DNA of 6,357 bases from Verrucomicrobiota bacterium (GTDB taxonomy: Bacteria; Verrucomicrobiota; Verrucomicrobiia; Limisphaerales; UBA1096), in assembly GCA_003972865.1 (NCBI GenBank), contig QOAX01000177.1, positions 1-6,357 on the forward strand. Reading direction: 5' to 3'. The notes below the pieces were generated by a model. That model searched no databases. It worked only from the letters and a program-made list of their open reading frames with translations, and was not told the origin of the DNA. Below are positions 1-6,357 of this stretch, one piece after another (position 1 is the first letter of the stretch; each line of letters starts with the position of its first letter). The translations under genes and the position numbers were made by a program.

Positions 1-1872
1 GTCGCCGTTTTCCTTCGTGATCTTCGCTAAACCAAGCAACTCCAGGCGGCCTAGCAACTCGCGGATTTCTGAAACCAGGCTCGTGTACAACTGTTCGCGC
101 CCGGCCTTGTCGGCGTCCGAATTCGGGCGGTTTTTTCGCGAGCGCGGATTGATCCGAACCGTCTCAGCAACCTTTTCGTCGAGCGCGATGACCTCGTGGA
201 GCAGCGGCGACTCGGCGACGGCTTGGAGGTTGTCGTGAAACTTGGCCAGGCTGCTGGCGGTGGTGCGACCCATCTCCGGGATGGCCAGCGCGAACAGCCA
301 GCGGTCGAGCCCCATGCCGCGCGCGCGCGCGACCGACTCGACGAGCTTGGTAGCGTTTTTCTCGCCGAACACCCGCGGCTCATCGTCGGTACCGAGATTG
401 AGCGGGCCGAGTTGCTCGATGCTGAGGCCGAACAGGTCAAGCGGCTCGCTGGCTAGACCACGCTCGACGAGCTTGTCGGAGACGATGTCGCCGAGGCACT
501 CAATGTCGAGCGCGGTGCGGGCGGCAAAATGCTCGAGCCGCTGCGCCGCCTGTGCTGGGCATTGCGTGTTGATGCAGCGCCACGCGACGAACGACTCATC
601 CTTGCGGATTTCGCCGCCGCACTCGGGGCATCGGCCGCCGGTGGCGCTCTGCATGTCGAACGGCTCGGCGCCGGTCGGCCGCAGTTCCTTCACCACGCTG
701 ATGACGCCGGGGATGACATCGCCGCGTTTCTCGATGAGAACCGTGTCGCCGACGCGGATGTCCTTGCGGGCGATTTCCTCCTCGTTGTGCAGCGTGGCGC
801 GGCTGATGGTGGAGCCGTTGAGGAAAACCGGCTCCAGCTCGGCAACCGGCGTGAGCGTGCCGGTGCGGCCGACCTGGACAGTGATCGCGTTGAGCCTGGT
901 CTGCGCCTGCTCGGGTGCGTATTTGTAGGCCATGGCCCAGCGCGGCGCCTTGGCGGTAGCGCCGATACGGTCGCGTTGGGCAAAGCTGTTCAGCTTGATG
1001 ACCGCCCCGTCGGTGTCGTAGTCGAAGCCGCCGCGCACGCGGTCGAGCTCGTCGATGGCGTCGAGCACTTCATCGACGCTGGAGCAGCACCATGTGTATT
1101 GCGGCGTGCGGAAGCCAAGCTGACCAAGCGCGTCGAGCAGGCCGGATTGCGAGTCGATCGCCGGGCCGCCGACGATCTCGCCGCTGCCGTACAGGACGAT
1201 GTCGAGCGGGCGCTTGGCCACGAGCGCGGAGTCGAGCTGCTTGAGCGAACCGGCGGTGGCGTTGCGGGGATTGGCGAAGAGCGGCTCGCCGGCGTCGGCG
1301 CGCTCGCGATTGAGCTGCGCGAAGCCGGAGCGCGTCATGATCACCTCGCCGCGCACTTCGAGCACCTCGGGGGTGTGCGCTTGGCCAAGCTCGTTGAGCC
1401 GCAGGGGAATGCTCCGAATCGTGCGGAGGTTTACGGTGACATCGTCACCAGCAATGCCATCGCCGCGGGTGGCGCCGCTGGTGAACAAGCCATCCTCAAA
1501 ACGGAGACCGATCGCGATGCCGTCGGCCTTTGGCTCGACGACCCACTCGAGCGGCTCACCGGGCAAAAGTTTTTGGACACGATCGACAAACTCGCGCACC
1601 TCCTCCTGCGAGTAGGTGTTGTCGAGGCTCATCATCGGCACCGCGTGCCGAACGGTCTCGAAGCCGTCGACCGGCGCGCCGCCGACGCGCTGGCTCGGCG
1701 AGTCGGCGGTGCGGAGTTCCGGATGCGCCGCCTCGAGATCGAGTAACTCGCGGTAAAGCCGGTCGTACCCTTGGTCGCTGATCGCCGGCTGCGCCTCGAC
1801 ATAATACGCCCGGTCATGCCGGCGAATCTCCTCCGCCAACACCGCGTGCCGCTGCTGTGAAGTGTCAGGCAT
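1..1872 (-). CDS. ligA: NAD-dependent DNA ligase LigA (3' end outside window)
   Basis: LigA seals nicks in duplex DNA using NAD+ during replication and repair. Translating the minus strand from ATG at 1872 gives 624 uninterrupted codons to the window edge. The N-terminal Ia domain has YYVE (23-26) and ISDQGYDRLY (31-40). The adenylated lysine is K115 in the KADG motif, followed by TRGDG (135-139), EVRGEV (172-177), FANPRNATAGSL (199-210), DTDGAVIK (286-293) and WAMAYKYAPEQ (312-322). The OB domain carries the GRTGTLTPVAELEP signature near 335. The zinc finger is C415/C418/C433/C438, and helix-hairpin-helix repeats follow from about 445. All catalytic residues I can check are present. By residue 624 the expected last HhH and BRCT signatures have not appeared, because a charged segment from about 560 has been inserted, so the full protein should be clearly longer than the usual ~670 residues. 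The ATG overlaps the upstream gene's stop and an in-frame TGA lies at 1878-1876, which fixes the start (only TTG at 1875 is an alternative). Confidence 0.97.
   Translation of the reverse strand, partial: MPDTSQQRHAVLAEEIRRHDRAYYVEAQPAISDQGYDRLYRELLDLEAAHPELRTADSPSQRVGGAPVDGFETVRHAVPMMSLDNTYSQEEVREFVDRVQKLLPGEPLEWVVEPKADGIAIGLRFEDGLFTSGATRGDGIAGDDVTVNLRTIRSIPLRLNELGQAHTPEVLEVRGEVIMTRSGFAQLNRERADAGEPLFANPRNATAGSLKQLDSALVAKRPLDIVLYGSGEIVGGPAIDSQSGLLDALGQLGFRTPQYTWCCSSVDEVLDAIDELDRVRGGFDYDTDGAVIKLNSFAQRDRIGATAKAPRWAMAYKYAPEQAQTRLNAITVQVGRTGTLTPVAELEPVFLNGSTISRATLHNEEEIARKDIRVGDTVLIEKRGDVIPGVISVVKELRPTGAEPFDMQSATGGRCPECGGEIRKDESFVAWRCINTQCPAQAAQRLEHFAARTALDIECLGDIVSDKLVERGLASEPLDLFGLSIEQLGPLNLGTDDEPRVFGEKNATKLVESVARARGMGLDRWLFALAIPEMGRTTASSLAKFHDNLQAVAESPLLHEVIALDEKVAETVRINPRSRKNRPNSDADKAGREQLYTSLVSEIRELLGRLELLGLAKITKENGD
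1379..1390. repeat. 12-bp perfect palindrome, TTGGCCAA family (inside ligA)
   Basis: GCTTGGCCAAGC is fully self-complementary. On the coding (minus) strand it spells Leu-Gly-Gln in ligA near residue 162. It belongs to a set of four TTGGCCAA copies in this window. Confidence 0.6.
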
Positions 1873-1874
1873 CA
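1870..1874 (-). promoter_or_regulatory. TGATG stop/start overlap coupling the oxidase to ligA
   Basis: Read on the minus strand, the oxidase stop TGA (1874-1872) and the ligA ATG (1872-1870) share one base. Upstream of the ATG there is no recognisable Shine-Dalgarno, only an AAGATG-like stretch about a dozen bases away. The arrangement is the classic one for termination-reinitiation, in which a ribosome finishing the oxidase starts ligA. It also means ligA has no room for a promoter of its own unless that lies within the oxidase coding region. Confidence 0.75.
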
Positions 1875-3254
1875 ATCAAACATCTTGCCGGGGTTCAAAA
1901 TGCCTTTGGGGTCGAGAGCGGTGCGGAGTTCGCGCATGACCCGCATTTGGGCTTCGCCGGCGAATTTGGGGAGGAACTCTTTCTTGGCAAGACCGATGCC
2001 GTGTTCGCCGGTGATGGTACCGCCGAGGCGGATGGCTTCCTCAAAAATCTCATCGAACGCCTCGTGTACGCGGCGCATCTCATCCTTATTGCGTTCGTCG
2101 GTGAGGAAGGTGGGATGCAAATTGCCGTCGCCCATGTGGCCGAAGGTGCCGATTTTTAGCTCGTGCTTTTTGGCAACCTCGGCGACGAAACGAATCATGT
2201 GCGCCAGTTCGCTGCGCGGCACGGTGGCGTCCTCGAGGATGGTGGTCGGTGCCAAGCGGGCGAGTGCGCTGAAGGCGCTGCGTCGGGCGGTGGCGAGTTG
2301 CGCGGCCTCGGCGTCGTCCTTGGCCACGCGCACTTCCTTGGCGCCGTTGGCCCTGGCGAGTTCCTCCATCTTGCCGGCTTCCTCGGCGACGGCGGCGGGG
2401 TGCCCGTCGGTTTCCATCAGCAGCAACGCCTCGCAATCGAGCGGCAGGCCGACCTTCGCGAAATCCTCCACGCAATGAATCGTGGTGCGGTCGAGGAACT
2501 CCAGCGTGCACGGGATGATTTGCGCGGCAATGATGTCGCTGACGGTTTGGGCCGCGTGATCCATCGCGTCGAAGGTGGCGACCATTGTCTTCTTGGCAGC
2601 GGGCTTGGGGATGAGCTTTAGCAGCACCTTGGTGATGACGCCGAGCGTGCCTTCACTGCCAATCATCACGTCCTTTAGCGAAAAACCGGCGACATCCTTC
2701 ACGCACTTGTTGCCGAGCCACATCACCTCGCCGTCCGGCAGCACGACCTCGAGGCCCATCACGTAATTGCGCGTGACGCCGTACTTCAGCCCGCGCAGGC
2801 CACCGGAGTTTTCAGCGACGTTGCCGCCGATGGTGGAAATTTTCATCGAACCCGGGTCCGGTGGATAAAACAGCCCCACCTTCTCCGCCGCCTCGGCAAT
2901 CTGAATCGTCGTCACCCCCGGCTCCACGGTCATCGTGAGATTCGCGGCGTCCACCTCCAAAATCCGCTCCATCTTCACCGTACACAGCACGATGCAATCG
3001 CCGCTGGGCACACAGCCGCCGCTGAGGCCAGTGCCCGAGCCGCGTGTCACCACGGGCGTCCCGGTGTCATTGGCCAGCTTGAGCACCGCGCTGATTTCGT
3101 CCGTGCTCAGCGCAAACACCACGCACCCCGGCATTTCCTTCATCGCCGCCGTGCCGTCGAAGGAATACGGGATGAGATCCTCCCGCGCCGTCAGCACATT
3201 GTCCGAGCCGACGATGCTCTGAAGTTTGTCGAGTGTGGATTGATCCAAGGCCAT
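1872..3254 (-). CDS. glcD: GlcD-type FAD-linked oxidase (glycolate/D-lactate dehydrogenase family)
   Basis: This is a 460-residue flavoprotein of the FAD-binding PCMH / FAD-oxidase C-terminal family, which oxidises 2-hydroxyacids such as glycolate or D-lactate and passes electrons to a partner or the quinone pool. The FAD-binding half shows RGSGTGLSGGCVP (71-83), PPDPGSMKISTIGGNVAENS (131-150), GGLRGLKYGVTRNYV (151-165) and GSEGTLGVITK (199-209). The C-terminal half has the family's metal/substrate motif GHMGDGNLH (372-380), then GEHGIG (416-421) and LDPKGILNPGKMF (447-459) at the end. Length matches GlcD. An in-frame TTG at 3290 would add 12 residues, but it sits inside a palindrome and looks unlike the family, so ATG 3254 is preferred; no strong Shine-Dalgarno is visible for either. 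No glcE or glcF neighbour is present here, so the substrate and electron partner are not fixed by context. Symbol reflects family membership only. The stop overlaps the ligA start by one base. Confidence 0.88.
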   Translation of the reverse strand: MALDQSTLDKLQSIVGSDNVLTAREDLIPYSFDGTAAMKEMPGCVVFALSTDEISAVLKLANDTGTPVVTRGSGTGLSGGCVPSGDCIVLCTVKMERILEVDAANLTMTVEPGVTTIQIAEAAEKVGLFYPPDPGSMKISTIGGNVAENSGGLRGLKYGVTRNYVMGLEVVLPDGEVMWLGNKCVKDVAGFSLKDVMIGSEGTLGVITKVLLKLIPKPAAKKTMVATFDAMDHAAQTVSDIIAAQIIPCTLEFLDRTTIHCVEDFAKVGLPLDCEALLLMETDGHPAAVAEEAGKMEELARANGAKEVRVAKDDAEAAQLATARRSAFSALARLAPTTILEDATVPRSELAHMIRFVAEVAKKHELKIGTFGHMGDGNLHPTFLTDERNKDEMRRVHEAFDEIFEEAIRLGGTITGEHGIGLAKKEFLPKFAGEAQMRVMRELRTALDPKGILNPGKMFD

Positions 3255-3271
3255 ACGTTGAACGGCGCAAA

Positions 3272-3300
3272 GTTTCCGCGACTTGGCCAAGCGGGGTCAA
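3272..3300 (-). promoter_or_regulatory. Weak candidate promoter for the oxidase-ligA unit
   Basis: On the minus strand TTGACC (3300-3295) matches the -35 consensus at five of six positions. A spacing of 17 leads to GGAAAC (3277-3272), a poor -10. The -35 lies exactly in the loop of the inverted repeat, so a protein bound to the arms would cover it. If real, transcription would begin near 3265, about ten bases before ATG 3254, and would exclude the TTG start at 3290. The poor -10 and unknown sigma-factor preferences keep this speculative. Confidence 0.2.
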
Positions 3301-3319
3301 GTGCGGAGCCGCTTGGCCA
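3284..3319. repeat. 11-bp perfect inverted repeat with 14-base loop in the divergent promoter region
   Basis: The arm TGGCCAAGCGG (3284-3294) is the exact reverse complement of CCGCTTGGCCA (3309-3319), separated by 14 bases. Each arm also contains the self-complementary core TGGCCA, and the left one extends to the palindrome CTTGGCCAAG (3282-3291). No run of T follows on either strand, which argues against an intrinsic terminator, and divergent genes would not need one here. Its location fits an operator for a dimeric regulator or a cruciform-forming repeat; which of these it is cannot be decided from sequence alone. Confidence 0.7.
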
Positions 3320-3426
3320 GGCGCTGGGAATACACTGTCGATAAGCGCCGAGCAACTTTCGAAGTACTATTCGTTGCACCGGCGTTTAGTTTGGGGTTCC
3401 ATCGGGCCGTGCCTGATGTGCTGGAC

Positions 3427-4863
3427 ATGCCCTCTGCCGAGTCTGCGGATCTGAAAAAGACACCGAGGAAAAGGGAGTCGCTCACCTCCATTCCGCTGGA
3501 CCGGACGCCGCCCCACGACACCGCCGCCGAGCAGGGTGTGCTGGGCTGCATCCTGCTTGACCCGGAGGAAAACCTCCCGGCCTACATCGCGAAGGTGAAG
3601 GACGAGGCGGTATTTTACGACCTCCGCCACCGGGCGATCTACTCGGCATTGGTGACAATGAGCGAACGAAACTGCCCGATCGACCTGCTGACCCTGTCGC
3701 ACCAATTGCGCACTGACGGGGAACTGGACAACATCGGCGGCGTGGCCTATTTGACCGAGTTGCAGGACGGGGTGCCGTCGGCGGCGAACCTGGAGTATTA
3801 CTTTGACATCGTGCGGGACCGGGCACTCCTGCGGAAAGTGATTCACACCTGCACCAAGGCGATCGCCGACGCCTACGAGGGGAGCGATGAGGTGGAGAGC
3901 TTGATCGGTGAGGTGGAGCAGTCGGTGCTGGATATTCAACGTGAGCAAAGCATCTCCGACAACCCAACCATCAAGGATCATGTCAAAGACGCGATCGATA
4001 AGATTGAAAACTACTGCAGAAACAAGGGCACCATAACGGGCATCGAGACCGGGTTTGAGTATTTTGACAAGATGACCACGGGGCTGCACGCCGGCGAGAT
4101 GATCGTCGTGGCGGCCCGGCCGAGCATGGGCAAGACCTCGCTGGCGATGAACATCGTGGAGCATGTTGCGCTGAAAGAGGGCTTGCCGGTGGGAGTGTTC
4201 AGCCTCGAGATGACGGCAGACGCGCTGGTCATGCGCATGCTCTGCTCGCTGGCCCGCATCAACCTGCGAGACATGCGAGAGGGATTTCTGCAAAACAGGG
4301 ATTTCCCGCGAATTGTTGATGCTTCCGGTAAGCTGTCCCAGTCCGGGCTGCATATCGACGACTCGGGTGGCCTTTCGATTCTCCAGCTCCGGGCGCGGGC
4401 GCGCCGCATGTGGCAGCAGCACGGCATCAAGTTGTTTGTCATTGACTACATGCAACTGCTTCATTCTACTTCGCGCCGCAGCGGAGAGAATCGTCAGCAG
4501 GAAATTACGGAAATTTCCAGAGGTATCAAGGCCTTGGCCAAGGATTTGAGCGTCCCTATCATCGTGCTCAGCCAGCTCAACCGCGAGTTGGAGAAGGACA
4601 AAAACCGCAAGCCGCGCCTGTCGGATCTCCGTGAGTCCGGCGCGATTGAGCAGGATGCCGACCTGGTGGGGCTATTGTACAGGCCGGGCGGAGTGGATGC
4701 CGACACCAATGACGCCGACAGCGAAGCCGAGCAGATTAACCTGCTGATTGCCAAGCAGCGCAACGGCCCGACCGGGGATGTGCGCCTGACCTTTTTGAAA
4801 GGGTACACAAGATTTGAGACTTTATCCAATTTCAGCAACGACGACATCCTGGGGGGCGACTAG
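3427..4863 (+). CDS. dnaB: Replicative DNA helicase DnaB
   Basis: DnaB is the hexameric ATP-driven helicase that unwinds DNA at the replication fork and recruits primase. From ATG 3427 the protein is 478 residues, a normal length. The N-terminal DnaB domain begins near residue 28 (PPHDTAAEQGVLGCILLDPE), and a linker covers about 150-200. The RecA-like domain carries the Walker A ARPSMGKT (230-237, K236), the FSLEM motif with catalytic E261, Walker B KLFVIDYMQLL (335-345, D340), LSQLNRELE (381-389), SDLRESGAIEQDADLV (399-414), and KQRNG (443-447) with the expected arginine-finger residue R445. No intein interrupts it. The frame is open back to TTG 3283, and GTG 3409 and 3418 are other possible starts; none has a clear Shine-Dalgarno. 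ATG 3427 was chosen because upstream residues do not resemble the family. bamA follows directly, suggesting one transcript. Confidence 0.96.
   Translation: MPSAESADLKKTPRKRESLTSIPLDRTPPHDTAAEQGVLGCILLDPEENLPAYIAKVKDEAVFYDLRHRAIYSALVTMSERNCPIDLLTLSHQLRTDGELDNIGGVAYLTELQDGVPSAANLEYYFDIVRDRALLRKVIHTCTKAIADAYEGSDEVESLIGEVEQSVLDIQREQSISDNPTIKDHVKDAIDKIENYCRNKGTITGIETGFEYFDKMTTGLHAGEMIVVAARPSMGKTSLAMNIVEHVALKEGLPVGVFSLEMTADALVMRMLCSLARINLRDMREGFLQNRDFPRIVDASGKLSQSGLHIDDSGGLSILQLRARARRMWQQHGIKLFVIDYMQLLHSTSRRSGENRQQEITEISRGIKALAKDLSVPIIVLSQLNRELEKDKNRKPRLSDLRESGAIEQDADLVGLLYRPGGVDADTNDADSEAEQINLLIAKQRNGPTGDVRLTFLKGYTRFETLSNFSNDDILGGD
4532..4543. repeat. 12-bp perfect palindrome, TTGGCCAA family (inside dnaB)
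   Basis: CCTTGGCCAAGG is fully self-complementary. In dnaB it encodes Leu-Ala-Lys around residue 370, a different codon phase from the copies in ligA and bamA, so the amino-acid sequence alone does not explain the recurrence. Confidence 0.6.
4797..4803 (+). promoter_or_regulatory. Candidate ribosome binding site for bamA inside dnaB
   Basis: GAAAGGG ends ten bases before the in-frame TTG at 4814. It is the only purine-rich, Shine-Dalgarno-like stretch at a usable distance from an accepted start codon in the bamA frame. The G-run at 4851-4856 is too far from CTG 4877 to be convincing. The site lies in dnaB coding sequence, so its composition may be accidental. Confidence 0.3.
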
Positions 4864-6357
4864 CCCGGCGCGTTGGCTGCGTGCGCCTGGCCCGGCGCTC
4901 ATCGCCGCATTGCTGCTGCTGTCGAGCGGCCCGGTCCGCGGGCAAATCGCCGGCCCGATTCCCAAGGCGTCACCGGTTCAGAAAATAACCCTCCAACACG
5001 TCGGCCAGGCCACCGCCAGCGACGCGCTCATCCGCGCCAACATCCGCCTCAGGCTGGGCGATCCCTACTCGCGCAAGGCCAGCGATGACGACATCCACAA
5101 CCTCCGCAACACCGGTTTCTTCGAGAATGTTTACGTGACCGAGAAGCAGGTTGCCGGCGGGGTCGAGGTGACCTACACGCTCGTCAGCAAGCCGGTGGTC
5201 ATTGAGATCCTCTTCGAGGGCAACACCGGGGGGCGCAAGTTCCGGGAAAGCAAGCTTCGCAAAAAAATCCGCTCACGCACCGGGGAAACCCTCAGCCGCC
5301 CAAGGATATTCTCCGACACCCGCGCCATCCTCAAGGAATACCAAAAAGGCGGCTACCATCAGGCCAGGGTGGAGTACGAGGTCCGGCACGACGAGGCGCT
5401 TGGCCAAGCGACCGTCGTCTTCCAGGTCGATCCGGGGCGGAAGGTCAAGATTGACGACATCGTGTTCGAGAACGCCGTGGCTTTTTCCCAGCGCGAGCTG
5501 CGCAAGGTGTTCAAGACGCGCCGGCGCTGGTGGATGTCGTGGCTGACCGGCAGCGGCAAGTTCGAAACCGACCAATGGGACGAGGACCTCGAGATGCTCA
5601 CCCAGTTTTATCAGGATGAGGGCTACATCGACTTCAAGGTTCGCGAGATAAAGTTCGGGTACCCGAAGGAGGGCCGGATGGTGATCCGCCTGGACCTGTA
5701 CGAGGGCTACCGATATCAGGTCGGCAATGTCACCTTCGAGGGCAACACACTCTTTACCGAGGATCAAATACGCCGCGGGGTGCAGGTTCTCGAGCGACCG
5801 GTGGCCCCGTTTATGCTTGAGGGCGCCATCTTCACCCCCACCGGGTTGAACGAGGATCGGGACGCCATCCGGGACTACTACGAGGCCTATGGTTACCTCG
5901 ACACCATCGTGCGCGTGACCAAGGTGCCCAACACTGACGAGGGCACGATCGACCTGGTTTACAGCGTCAAGGAGGGCGAGATCAGCTATGTGGAAAAAGT
6001 GGAGATTCGCGGCAACACCCGCACTAGGGACAAGGTGATCCGGCGTGAGTTGGCGATCTCCCCCGGCGAAGTGTTCGACATGGTCAGCGTCGAGTTGAGC
6101 AAGCGCCGGCTTGAGGGCACCGGGCTCTTCGAGAGTGTCGATACACAAGTCGAGAAAATCCCCGAGTTGCCCAACCGCCGCAACCTCATCGTCGGGGTGG
6201 AGGAGGGCCGGACCGGCCACCTCATCATGGGATTCGGCTACAGCTCGATCGAGGCCATGTTTGCCCAGGCAGGCTACGTGCAGGGCAACTTCGACCTGTT
6301 CAACCCGCCCTTCTTCACCGGCGGCGGGCAGAAATTCCGCCTGCAGATCACCGCCGG
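4814..6357 (+). CDS. bamA: Outer membrane protein assembly factor BamA / Omp85 (3' end outside window)
   Basis: BamA inserts beta-barrel proteins into the outer membrane. The frame encodes about 514 residues before the window ends. A signal peptide is evident: arginines, a hydrophobic core ALIAALLLLSS (about 28-38) and a likely cleavage after PVRG before Q44. Five POTRA domains follow at roughly 55-127, 128-208, 209-298, 299-388 and 389-465. The fifth has VEKVEIRGNTRTRDKVIRRE and RRLEGTGLFESV, typical of BamA. The barrel begins near 466 with HLIMGFGYSS and the motif NPPFFTGGG. Five POTRAs favour BamA over TamA. The start is uncertain: the frame is open from a TGA at 4796-4798, there is no ATG, and only TTG 4814 (50-base overlap with dnaB, GAAAGGG 10 bases upstream), CTG 4877 or TTG 4910 are available. 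TTG 4910 would cut the hydrophobic core. TTG 4814 gives a rather long 43-residue leader. Confidence 0.93.
   Translation, partial: MRLYPISATTTSWGATSPARWLRAPGPALIAALLLLSSGPVRGQIAGPIPKASPVQKITLQHVGQATASDALIRANIRLRLGDPYSRKASDDDIHNLRNTGFFENVYVTEKQVAGGVEVTYTLVSKPVVIEILFEGNTGGRKFRESKLRKKIRSRTGETLSRPRIFSDTRAILKEYQKGGYHQARVEYEVRHDEALGQATVVFQVDPGRKVKIDDIVFENAVAFSQRELRKVFKTRRRWWMSWLTGSGKFETDQWDEDLEMLTQFYQDEGYIDFKVREIKFGYPKEGRMVIRLDLYEGYRYQVGNVTFEGNTLFTEDQIRRGVQVLERPVAPFMLEGAIFTPTGLNEDRDAIRDYYEAYGYLDTIVRVTKVPNTDEGTIDLVYSVKEGEISYVEKVEIRGNTRTRDKVIRRELAISPGEVFDMVSVELSKRRLEGTGLFESVDTQVEKIPELPNRRNLIVGVEEGRTGHLIMGFGYSSIEAMFAQAGYVQGNFDLFNPPFFTGGGQKFRLQITA
5397..5410. repeat. 14-bp perfect palindrome, TTGGCCAA family (inside bamA)
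   Basis: CGCTTGGCCAAGCG is fully self-complementary and is the longest member of the set. It shares 12 bases with the left arm region of the intergenic inverted repeat (3282-3293). It lies in the second POTRA domain of bamA, encoding Leu-Gly-Gln. Confidence 0.6.

Larger units (their letters stand above)
3255..3426. other. Divergent intergenic control region between the oxidase and dnaB
   Basis: These 172 bases separate two divergently transcribed units, so promoters for both oxidase-ligA and dnaB-bamA should lie here. Visible contents are an 11-bp inverted repeat (3284-3319), a possible -35-like TTGACC on the minus strand (3300-3295), and an AT-richer patch at about 3355-3372 containing TACTAT, which could serve a dnaB promoter though no matching -35 stands out. 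No tRNA, small ORF or terminator with a T-tract is visible. Reading frames on both strands enter this region from unusual TTG codons, but they lack family similarity there. Confidence 0.6.

Noticed and set aside
319..330. Short alternating GC run (cgcgcgcgcg) in ligA
   Set aside because: It encodes Arg-Ala repeats within an HhH helix of LigA and is expected in GC-rich coding sequence; too short to call a functional repeat.
529..1746. A 405-codon plus-strand open frame opposite ligA
   Set aside because: It is antisense to fully conserved LigA sequence; the protein is low-complexity, Ala/Arg/Val-rich and matches no family I know. GC-rich codon use leaves few stops on the opposite strand.
3283..3290. 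TTG starts on both strands that would make the oxidase and dnaB overlap head to head
   Set aside because: Both TTG codons are the two ends of the TTGGCCAA palindrome. The extra residues resemble neither family, and using them would leave no room for promoters.
3284..3319. Rho-independent terminator
   Set aside because: The stem is good but no T-tract follows on either strand, and both flanking genes point away from it.
3367..4464. A 365-codon minus-strand open frame opposite dnaB
   Set aside because: It mirrors the DnaB coding sequence, whose helicase motifs are all present, and shows no domain of its own.
3427..4863. Intein or phage-type helicase
   Set aside because: DnaB is a frequent intein host, but all motifs are contiguous at normal spacing and length; neighbours are chromosomal housekeeping genes rather than phage genes.
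5273..6220. A 315-codon minus-strand open frame opposite bamA
   Set aside because: It lies entirely within the POTRA region of bamA, whose motifs are intact. The antisense product is His/Leu/Val-rich with no recognisable domain, typical of a shadow frame.

Overview
This window reads as ordinary housekeeping chromosome from a GC-rich, diderm (Gram-negative-type) bacterium. It holds parts of four genes in two divergent pairs. An NAD-dependent DNA ligase shows it is bacterial, and an Omp85/BamA protein with a signal peptide shows an outer membrane. The ligase carries sequence features that I associate with the Verrucomicrobiota / PVC group (the stretch around residues 493-506 and a long charged insertion near the C-terminus). 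That placement is an inference from memory of the family, not a computed result.

Layout. From 1 to 1872 the minus strand encodes the first 624 residues of LigA, whose 3' end lies off the left edge. Immediately upstream of it on the same strand, 1872-3254 encodes a GlcD-type FAD-linked oxidase. Its stop codon and the ligA start share one base (TGATG), so the two are almost certainly co-transcribed and translationally coupled. A 172-bp divergent intergenic region (3255-3426) follows and contains an 11-bp perfect inverted repeat. On the plus strand come dnaB (3427-4863, replicative helicase, complete) and then bamA (start near 4814, running off the right edge). bamA follows with no intergenic gap and probably overlaps the dnaB end.

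How the genes relate. LigA (nick sealing) and DnaB (fork unwinding) are both replication proteins but lie in opposite, divergent transcription units. Each is paired with a gene of unrelated function: a 2-hydroxyacid oxidase with ligA, and the outer-membrane assembly factor with dnaB. The shared control region between the two units is the most plausible place for co-regulation.

The points worth a second look are modest: the intergenic inverted repeat and the wider recurrence of a TTGGCCAA palindrome, the ligase insertion, the unclear bamA start, and the odd operon pairings. I see no mobile element, CRISPR array, RNA gene, defence cassette or convincing novel system here.
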